The notes under the pieces are model-generated. The model ran no database searches. It was not told the DNA's origin and saw only the letters and a program-made list of their open reading frames with translations. Position numbers and translations under genes: made by a program. A stretch of 43,282 nt of DNA from UBA4644 sp964646225 (GTDB lineage Bacteria > Bacillota > Clostridia > Oscillospirales > Butyricicoccaceae), in the NCBI GenBank assembly GCA_964646225.1, contig CAZYAD010000012.1, positions 1-43,282 of the forward strand. Reading direction: 5' to 3'. Shown here in pieces: positions 38,350 to 43,282 of this stretch (position 1 is its first letter; each line of letters begins with the position of its first letter).

Positions 38350-39132
38350 TTAAGTTTTGCCCTCTGGAAGGGCGGCCTGATCGTCCGGCTGGAACTCGGT
38401 CATCATGGCCCAGTAGCGCTTTGGCATATGGGTCATGCGGCATTTGGGATTATACCGCCCCTCGATGGAGATGGTGTTGTAAAACCGTGTCCACAGTTGT
38501 CGGTACATCCGCTCCTGCGCCCCGGCCTCCGGCAGCTCCAGGCTGTCCTGCGGCAGAAAGCGGAAGCATCCGCCACTGCACAGCAGCGCCACCCGATGGG
38601 TGCGGTCGTAGATCAGAAAGCTTTCCTCCGGCATCCGCGCTCGGAAATGCCGCGCCAGGATGGGCAGCACATCGTTTTTCGGCTCGATCTGCGCCGCCAG
38701 CGCGCCGCCGTATTGGGAAAAACGGATGAAGCCCTTCAGCAGGTGGGCCTCGTTGGCCACGCCCCGGGCGGCCGTCAGTACCCGATGGACGCAGGGCTCA
38801 GCCAGCATCCCCAGGAGCTTTGGCCCCACGCGATATCCCAGACGCAGAAAGGCCAGAATGGCCAGCTCCCGCTCCGGCAGATCGGACAGAAAGCACCACT
38901 CCACCGCCCGCAGAGCGCCGGGCCCCAGCTTTTCCGGGATGCTGCGGCGCACACGCCGGGCCTTGTCCTCCTCGGTGTCGATGAGGACGGTTTCCAGCAG
39001 GGTCTCCTGGGCGTGATCCTCCGCAACGATGCTCATGGGGGTTTCCCGTCGGTACACCGCCCGGAACACGCAGCACAGCATTCCGTCGAAGCTGCCGTCA
39101 TATTGATAGATCACAGCTGTCCGCTGAGGCAT
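38350..39132 (-). CDS. DUF4130 DNA metabolism protein (TIGR03915 type)
   Basis: Protein of 260 residues that is always found beside the radical SAM protein encoded next door; TIGR03915/DUF4130, a uracil-DNA-glycosylase-associated domain. It begins MPQRTAVIYQYDGSFDGMLC; the conserved GVANEAHLLKGFIRFSQYGG, then ARMPEESFLIYDRTHRVALL, and the C-terminal W-x-R-F-Y-N-T-I-S-I-E-G-R-x-N-P-K are diagnostic. Its start lies 22 bases inside the upstream gene, so translation is coupled. The biochemical role is not established. Confidence 0.92.
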   Translation of the reverse strand: MPQRTAVIYQYDGSFDGMLCCVFRAVYRRETPMSIVAEDHAQETLLETVLIDTEEDKARRVRRSIPEKLGPGALRAVEWCFLSDLPERELAILAFLRLGYRVGPKLLGMLAEPCVHRVLTAARGVANEAHLLKGFIRFSQYGGALAAQIEPKNDVLPILARHFRARMPEESFLIYDRTHRVALLCSGGCFRFLPQDSLELPEAGAQERMYRQLWTRFYNTISIEGRYNPKCRMTHMPKRYWAMMTEFQPDDQAALPEGKT

Positions 39133-40403
39133 TTTTGCACATCCTCTCCTGTGGTGTCAAACATGGAAAGCTGCTCACCGCCCTCCAGGGTGTTCATGGC
39201 GCTGTCCGAAAGCAGCGCCCGCAGGATGGCCCGATGGGTCATGACGATCCCCGGAAAGGCCCGCCCGCGGCACAGCAGAAAGTAACGGGCGCGCTTGAGC
39301 ACCACGCCCAGCTTTTTCAGCCCATCGAAATCCAGCGGCCCGGTGCGCCGCGCCTGGACGATCCGCCGGGCGCTTTTGACGCCGATGCCCGGCACCCGCA
39401 GCAGCAGCTCGTAGTCCGCACGGTTGACCTCCACAGGGAACTGCTCCAGATGCCGCAGTGCCCAGCCGCATTTTGGGTCCACATAGGGGTCAAAATTGGG
39501 ATTTTGGGCGTCCAGCAGCTCGTCGGCCTGGAAATGGTAAAACCGCATCAGCCAGTCGGCCTGATACAGCCGGTGCTCCCGCAGCAGCGGCGGACGGGTG
39601 GTCAGGGCCGGGAGGCTCCGGTGCTCCACCACCGGCAGGTAGGCCGAGAAAAACACCCGCTTCAGCTGGTATTTCCGGTACAGGGCCGAGGAGAGGGTGA
39701 GAATTTGCAGGTCGCTTTCCGGCGTGGCCCCCACGATCATCTGGGTGCTCTGTCCCGCCGGGACGAACCGGGGGGCGTGGCGGTATTTCACCACATCCTG
39801 CCGCCCCTGGGCGATGCCGTCCCGCAGAAAGCCCATGGGCCGCAGGATCCCCGCACGCTGCTTGTCGGGGGCCAGCAGCCGCAGGCTGCTTTCCGACGGC
39901 AGCTCGATGTTGACGCTCATTCGGTCGGCCAGCAGGCCCAGCCGGGTCAAAAGCTCCGGGCTGGCACCGGGGATGGCCTTGGCGTGGATGTATCCGTAAA
40001 AGTGATACTCCTCCCGGAGAATGCGCAGGGTCTCCAGCATCCGAAGGCAGGTATCATCGGGACTGCCGGTCACCGCGCTGGACAGAAAGAGCCCTTCGAT
40101 GTAGTTCCGCCGATAAAACTGCATGGTCAGATCGGCCAGCTCCCGGGAGGTAAAGGTGGCCCGGGGCGTATCGTTGGAGCGGCGGTTGACGCAGTAGGCG
40201 CAGTCATAGCAGCAGGCGTTGCTTTGCAGCACCTTCAGCAGCGTGATGCAGCGGCCGTCGGCCGAAAAGCTGTGGCAGCAGCCGCAGGCCATGGTTGCGC
40301 CCAGACCGCCGGGCCGGGCCGAACGATCCAGCCCGCTGGAGGTACACGCAGCGTCGTATTTGGCCGCATCGGCCAGAATGGTCAGCTTGTCCATCAGCTC
40401 CAT
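39111..40403 (-). CDS. Putative DNA modification/repair radical SAM protein (TIGR03916 type)
   Basis: Radical SAM enzyme (430 residues). The 4Fe-4S motif C-x3-C-x2-C is C64, C68, C71 (NACCYDCAYCVNR), preceded by more cysteines (ACGCCHSF). The C-terminus has a helix-hairpin-helix DNA-binding motif (LLRVPGIGVKSARRIVQARR, about 360-380). Family members are presumed DNA-repair enzymes related in idea to spore photoproduct lyase; the lesion is unknown. The ATG at 40403 follows GGAGG. A much longer in-frame extension (to 41255) is spurious. A LexA-type box covers its transcription start. Confidence 0.94.
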   Translation of the reverse strand: MELMDKLTILADAAKYDAACTSSGLDRSARPGGLGATMACGCCHSFSADGRCITLLKVLQSNACCYDCAYCVNRRSNDTPRATFTSRELADLTMQFYRRNYIEGLFLSSAVTGSPDDTCLRMLETLRILREEYHFYGYIHAKAIPGASPELLTRLGLLADRMSVNIELPSESSLRLLAPDKQRAGILRPMGFLRDGIAQGRQDVVKYRHAPRFVPAGQSTQMIVGATPESDLQILTLSSALYRKYQLKRVFFSAYLPVVEHRSLPALTTRPPLLREHRLYQADWLMRFYHFQADELLDAQNPNFDPYVDPKCGWALRHLEQFPVEVNRADYELLLRVPGIGVKSARRIVQARRTGPLDFDGLKKLGVVLKRARYFLLCRGRAFPGIVMTHRAILRALLSDSAMNTLEGGEQLSMFDTTGEDVQKCLSGQL

Positions 40404-40421
40404 AGCAAGTCCTCCCGGAAT

Positions 40422-40435
40422 CAAACATTTGTTCG
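40422..40435 (-). promoter_or_regulatory. LexA (SOS) box
   Basis: Minus strand CGAACAAATGTTTG matches the Bacillus/Clostridium LexA consensus CGAAC-N4-GTTCG-type with one deviation in the right half. It spans the predicted start (near 40435), the classic position for repression. A further half-site CGAACATCC lies in the spacer. Confidence 0.78.
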
Positions 40436-40440
40436 ATAAC

Positions 40441-40469
40441 AGTATAGCACGGATGTTCGATTTTGTAAA
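40441..40469 (-). promoter_or_regulatory. Promoter of the radical SAM/DUF4130 pair
   Basis: Minus strand: TTTACA (40469-40464), 17 bases, TATACT (40446-40441). Confidence 0.78.
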
Positions 40470-40490
40470 CGGGAAAATCTGTCCTTTTGC

Positions 40491-40519
40491 TTGACCGGCC
40501 GACGCGGCTGTGCTACCAT
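40491..40519 (+). promoter_or_regulatory. Promoter of the FliB-like gene
   Basis: TTGACC (40491-40496), 17 bases, TACCAT (40514-40519) with TGC extended -10. Confidence 0.6.
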
Positions 40520-40544
40520 AGGCGTACCGAAGGGAGGCCTGAAC

Positions 40545-41447
40545 ATGAGCATCGTTTACCCCAGCTATTACCCTGAGTTCCGCTGCCTGGCGGGGGCGTG
40601 CCGCCACAACTGTTGCGTGGGGTGGGAGATCGACATTGACCCCCGGAGTCTGGAACGCTACAGCACTCTGTCCGGCCCGCTGGGAGAGGAGCTGCGTCGG
40701 TGCATCTCCCACGAGGACACGCCGCATTTTATTCTGACCGAGGGGGAGCGCTGCCCCTTTTTGCGGGGAGATGGCCTGTGCCGGCTGATTTTGTCCGGCG
40801 GGCAGGAGCTGCTCTGCCAGATCTGCGCCGATCATCCCCGCTTCCGCAATTTCCTCCCCGGCAGAGAGGAAATCGGTCTGGGACTGTGCTGCCAGGCGGC
40901 CGCCGAACTGATCCTGTCCCGGCAGGAGCCGGTGTCGCTGGTGGAGCAGGGGACAGAGGAGGAGCATGACCCGGAGGCCGAGGCGCTGCTGGAGCTGCGC
41001 CGCCGGGCCTTTGGACTGGCACAGGAGCGCACCCTGCCGCTGGAGGTCCGTTGCGACCGGCTGCTGCGGCTGTGCGGAAGCATGGAGCCCGGGCATCCCG
41101 ATGACTGGGCCGATGTGCTGCTCGAGCTGGAACGGCTGGATCCCGCCTGGACGGCGCTGCTGGAGGAGCTGGCGCTGCGGGGACGGGAGGCCCCTGCGCC
41201 GGAGGAGCCGGAGGTGGTGTGGGAGCAGCTGCTGGTTTACTTCCTGTACCGCCATCTGCTGGGGGCATGGGAGGATGGCAATGTGGGGGGACGGGCGGCC
41301 TTTGCCGTAATGTCAGTGCGGCTGCTGCGCTGTCTGCGGGGGCTGCATCCCCGGCTGCCGCTGGCGGAGCTGTGCCGGATGTACTCTGCGGAGGTGGAAT
41401 ATTCCGAGGACAATCTGCAGGTGCTGCTGAAGGAGTGCTCTGTTTGA
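40545..41447 (+). CDS. FliB family (flagellin lysine N-methylase-like) protein
   Basis: Cysteine-rich protein (300 residues). The N-terminal signature YPSYYPEFRCLAGACRHNCC then GWEIDIDPRSLERY, ERCPFLRGDGLCRL and LCQICADHPRFRNFL match FliB, which in Salmonella methylates flagellin lysines. The cysteines probably hold an iron-sulfur or metal centre. No flagellar gene is in the window, and FliB relatives are common in non-motile Clostridia, so the substrate here is open. GGGAGG precedes the ATG at 40545; an in-frame start at 40491 lies in the promoter. Confidence 0.86.
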   Translation: MSIVYPSYYPEFRCLAGACRHNCCVGWEIDIDPRSLERYSTLSGPLGEELRRCISHEDTPHFILTEGERCPFLRGDGLCRLILSGGQELLCQICADHPRFRNFLPGREEIGLGLCCQAAAELILSRQEPVSLVEQGTEEEHDPEAEALLELRRRAFGLAQERTLPLEVRCDRLLRLCGSMEPGHPDDWADVLLELERLDPAWTALLEELALRGREAPAPEEPEVVWEQLLVYFLYRHLLGAWEDGNVGGRAAFAVMSVRLLRCLRGLHPRLPLAELCRMYSAEVEYSEDNLQVLLKECSV

Positions 41448-41466
41448 AGAAAAATTCGAAAAGGGG

Positions 41467-41495
41467 TTGACAAACCGGCACTGTTCCCGTATACT
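41467..41495 (+). promoter_or_regulatory. Orphan strong promoter
   Basis: TTGACA (41467-41472), 17 bases, TATACT (41490-41495). Start near 41502, directly on a perfect dyad. No gene follows on this strand before the terminator at 41583. Confidence 0.82.
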
Positions 41496-41501
41496 ATTGG
41501 T

Positions 41502-41519
41502 AGTTAGTTAAGACTAACT
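41502..41519. promoter_or_regulatory. Perfect operator-like dyad at the orphan promoter start
   Basis: AGTTAGT (41502-41508) and ACTAACT (41513-41519) are separated by TAAG. Its position at +1 to +18 is that of a repressor site. The TetR regulator encoded 130 bases away is the natural candidate ligand-sensing repressor; a metal regulator of the DtxR kind is an alternative. Confidence 0.65.
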
Positions 41520-41553
41520 GCTCCTTTCCCTGGAAATGTGTTCTGATGTGTGC

Positions 41554-41583
41554 AAAAAGGCGGCTCAAATGAGCCGCCTTTTT
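41554..41583. terminator. Bidirectional terminator
   Basis: GGCGGCTC (41559-41566) and GAGCCGCC (41571-41578), loop AAAT, flanked by five A residues and five T residues. It serves both the orphan transcript and the leftward tetR gene. Confidence 0.92.
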
Positions 41584-41651
41584 GTTGTATTGGAAGAAGA
41601 GAGACAGCAGCTGCGCTGCCGGAGAAGCGGAATTTCGACGGGTGAGGGCAG

Positions 41652-42239
41652 TCAGGCGCGTTCGGAGGCGGAGGACTCCTCCTGTACCATGCCCTGATGG
41701 ATGGCGCGGATGGCGGCGTGGTAGCTGTCCTCTACCGGCAGCTCGCTGGCGTGAAAGGCACCGATGTGCTCGTGAAAGCAGAAGCCGTGCATCACCGCAC
41801 GCAGGGCGCGGCACCAGTGCAGCTGCTGCTTCTCGGACAGGGCATATCCCGCCAGCACCCGGCGGATGGGCAGCAGGATCTCCTGGCTGGCCTGGGGCAG
41901 CACCGGGCTGTAGTTGCGCTGGAGGCCCATGATGACCCTGTCCAGCTCCCGGTGCTCCATGGCAAAGGCACGGTAGGTGTCGGCCAGCGCCAGCAGCGCC
42001 TCCAGCCGGGACTTGCCCTCGATGGCCGCCAGCTGGGCGGCCGTACGCTGTTCCACCGCCCAAAGCCCCACCTGGCTCATCACATCGTCCATGCCTGCGA
42101 TATGGTTGTACAGCGATGCCGGCTTGACATCCAGCGCTTCGGCCAGCTCCCGCACGGAAACGCCCCGGCGGCCGGTCTGCTCCACCAGCCGTGCCGCCGT
42201 TTCCACGATCAGCTCCCGATTCAGTCCCTTCCGTGCCAT
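41652..42239 (-). CDS. TetR/AcrR family transcriptional regulator
   Basis: Repressor of 195 residues. The N-terminal helix-turn-helix (about 9-52) reads LIVETAARLVEQTGRRGVSVRELAEALDVKPASLYNHIAGMDDVM; the C-terminal ligand domain looks like the WHG/TetR_C_33 group (AFAMEHRELDRVIMGLQ). The ATG at 42239 is preceded by AAAGGAG. Its promoter shares 13 identical bases (TTGACAAACCGGC) with the orphan promoter. The dyad at 41502-41519 is a possible target; no adjacent gene suggests the ligand. Confidence 0.92.
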   Translation of the reverse strand: MARKGLNRELIVETAARLVEQTGRRGVSVRELAEALDVKPASLYNHIAGMDDVMSQVGLWAVEQRTAAQLAAIEGKSRLEALLALADTYRAFAMEHRELDRVIMGLQRNYSPVLPQASQEILLPIRRVLAGYALSEKQQLHWCRALRAVMHGFCFHEHIGAFHASELPVEDSYHAAIRAIHQGMVQEESSASERA

Positions 42240-42271
42240 GCCTCCATCTCTCCTTTCTTGATTCTGGCTGA

Positions 42272-42300
42272 ATTTTATCGTTCCCGCGCCGGTTTGTCAA
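42272..42300 (-). promoter_or_regulatory. Promoter of the tetR-family gene
   Basis: Minus strand: TTGACA (42300-42295), 17 bases, TAAAAT (42277-42272). Confidence 0.82.
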
Positions 42301-42324
42301 GTGCCGAAGCCCTCCGACAGGTGC

Positions 42325-42358
42325 AAAAAATGCCGGAGGCCCGCAAAGGGCCCCCGGC
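42325..42358 (-). terminator. Terminator of the divIC-S1 operon
   Basis: Minus strand GCCGGGGGCCC (42358-42348) pairs with GGGCCTCCGGC (42342-42332), 11 bp with one G-U, followed by A and six T residues. Confidence 0.9.
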
Positions 42359-42369
42359 GTGGTGTCCGG

Positions 42370-42861
42370 TCATTTTCTCCGCCGTCCGCCGCCGGAGCGG
42401 TCGTTGCGGGATTTCAGGTCAGAGATCCGGCTTTCGCTGCTCTGCATGAAGGCCTTCAGCTTGCTCTCGAAGGCATCATCCCCCTTGGGCAGTGTGCTCT
42501 GATCCGGCCCGAGAAAGGCCGGCGGCGCACTCTTTTCCCGCTCTCTGGGGGTCGGCGCGGAGACCTGGGGCCGCGGGGCGGGGCGGTTGCCCGCAGGGCG
42601 GGGTGGACGGGCACCGGGCTCCGGCGGGGGCAGGGCTTTTTTGATGGACAGATTGATCCGCCCCTGCTGGTCAATGGCGATCAGCTTGACGGTGACAGGC
42701 TGCCCCTCCTTCAAAAATTTGTTGATGTCGTCCACAAAGGTGTTGGCTACCTCGGAGATGTGAACCATGCCGCTTTTGCCGCCCGGCAAAAGCACAAATG
42801 CGCCAAACTTGGTGATCCCGGTGACCTTTCCCTCGTAAATGCTGCCGATCTCTAACTCCAT
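42370..42861 (-). CDS. S1 RNA-binding domain protein (YabR/GSP13 type)
   Basis: Protein of 163 residues. One S1 OB-fold domain (about 2-75): ELEIGSIYEGKVTGITKFGA, FVLLPGGKSGMVHISEVA, then GRINLSIKKAL. The rest is Pro/Arg-rich low complexity ending in a basic GGGRRRK tail. In Bacillus yabR follows divIC; the same order here supports the assignment. Probably ribosome- or RNA-associated. The ATG at 42861 lies about 13 bases after AGGAGG, a long spacing. Confidence 0.9.
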   Translation of the reverse strand: MELEIGSIYEGKVTGITKFGAFVLLPGGKSGMVHISEVANTFVDDINKFLKEGQPVTVKLIAIDQQGRINLSIKKALPPPEPGARPPRPAGNRPAPRPQVSAPTPREREKSAPPAFLGPDQSTLPKGDDAFESKLKAFMQSSESRISDLKSRNDRSGGGRRRK

Positions 42862-42882
42862 ATTTCCGGCAAGTCCTCCTGT

Positions 42883-43170
42883 TTATTTACTGGAGATATC
42901 CACATAGACCTGCTCCCCGGGGTAGATATAGCCAAGGCTGTCCCGGGCGATCTGTGCGATATACTCCTCCTGATCGGTTCCTTCAATGGCGTCGGTCAGC
43001 TCGGCGCACACCAGACGCTGGGCGTCCAGCTCCTCCTGCAGCGCCGCCTGCTCGGCGGCGGCTGCGTTGATGCGCAGCTGGAGACTCACCAGCGTACAGG
43101 CAGCATAAACGGCAAAGGCTGCGATCAACGCCTTTGCTACCAAGCCGACCCGTTTCTTTTTGCGCTTCAA
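42883..43170 (-). CDS. divIC: Septum formation initiator DivIC/FtsB family protein
   Basis: Bitopic division protein (95 residues) that binds FtsL and DivIB at the septum. Basic start (KRKKKRVG), one transmembrane helix (about 12-31), a coiled coil (about 35-65, EQAALQEELDAQ) and the C-terminal family motif with IAQIARDSLGYIYPGEQVYV. The start is TTG at 43170, eight bases after GGGAGG; ATG codons upstream fall within the promoter and leader. The S1 gene follows after 21 bases. Confidence 0.9.
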   Translation of the reverse strand: MKRKKKRVGLVAKALIAAFAVYAACTLVSLQLRINAAAAEQAALQEELDAQRLVCAELTDAIEGTDQEEYIAQIARDSLGYIYPGEQVYVDISSK

Positions 43171-43222
43171 CCGGAGAACCTCCCTCTGACAACAGCCATT
43201 TCCACACAGTATACCTTTTATC

Positions 43223-43251
43223 ATTATAGTTTTTCCAGCCCCGGTTGTCAA
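43223..43251 (-). promoter_or_regulatory. Consensus promoter of divIC
   Basis: Minus strand: TTGACA (43251-43246), 17 bases, TATAAT (43228-43223), both perfect. Start near 43216. Confidence 0.92.
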
Positions 43252-43282
43252 CGGAGGAAGCCGGAAAAATCAAGGAATTTTT

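Larger units (their letters stand above)
41502..41583 (+). ncRNA. Candidate operator-controlled small RNA of about 80 bases
   Basis: Bounded by the orphan promoter and an intrinsic terminator, with no ORF that has a ribosome site. It contains the dyad (a 7-bp stem in RNA) at the 5' end and the terminator stem at the 3' end with about 35 unpaired bases between. Confidence 0.4.

Noticed and set aside
40404..41255. In-frame N-terminal extension of the radical SAM gene
   Set aside because: It runs through the promoter, the LexA box and antisense to the FliB-like gene; ATG at 40403 has a good ribosome site and matches family length.
41536..41697. Plus-strand ORF after the orphan promoter
   Set aside because: No ribosome binding site, it runs through the terminator and antisense to the end of the tetR gene.

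Overview
The window is GC-rich, densely packed chromosomal DNA from a low-copy-repeat, endospore-lineage Firmicute, most likely a gut Clostridia of the Oscillospiraceae type. The evidence is the Firmicute gene orders (sepF-yggT-divIVA-ileS; darA-holB-ricT; infC-rpmI-rplT; divIC-yabR), a small acid-soluble spore protein, strong AGGAGG ribosome binding sites, sigma-A type promoters with 17-base spacers, and a LexA box of the Bacillus/Clostridium type. No rRNA, tRNA, CRISPR array, phage or transposase was seen.

Layout. 1-4560: cell-division operon (sepF, yggT, divIVA) and ileS. 4560-7680: structured intergenic region, hibernation factor hpf, an rRNA methyltransferase and a lipid kinase. 7680-17090 (minus): a CAP/SLH surface protein, two MATE exporters, ricT, holB, darA, a divergent alanine racemase and a FemX-like transferase. 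17300-19800: gap with unusual cofactor-pocket residues, divergent from a PAS-HATPase protein. 19970-23915 (minus): surface-polysaccharide operon (flippase, pyruvyl transferase-like, FrhB-like). 24010-25420 (minus): infC-rpmI-rplT with an AUU start and a leader attenuator. 25440-29200: accessory stretch with a DUF1292 protein, a 187-base structured element, a flavin reductase, a broken MerR regulator, a hairpin cluster with an exact 32-base repeat, a DUF4349 lipoprotein, tadA and an AT-richer island. 29200-33400: a degenerate type III pantothenate kinase, proC, a LysE exporter, the spore protein and a parvulin-type foldase. 33440-35160: a CNNM/CorC transporter behind a structured leader, and a 51-residue orphan protein. 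35210-38330 (minus): thioesterase, MBOAT and SGNH hydrolase. 38350-41450: an SOS-boxed DNA-repair radical SAM pair and a FliB-like protein. 41460-43280: an operator-bearing orphan promoter, a TetR regulator, an S1-domain protein and DivIC.

The common themes are envelope assembly (division, peptidoglycan cross-bridge, alanine racemase, polysaccharide export, O-acylation, SLH anchoring) and RNA-level control. Possible new biology lies in four non-coding elements: the CNNM leader (33476-33687), the long-helix element before the flavin reductase (25860-26046), the promoter-dyad-terminator unit with no gene (41467-41583), and the structured region upstream of hpf (4604-4724). Protein-level oddities are GAPDH cofactor-pocket substitutions, a CoaX with lost signature residues, a PAS-HATPase without a phospho-accepting histidine, and a thioesterase coupled to an MBOAT/SGNH pair. 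All functional assignments rest on reading the sequence and family knowledge; no search was run.
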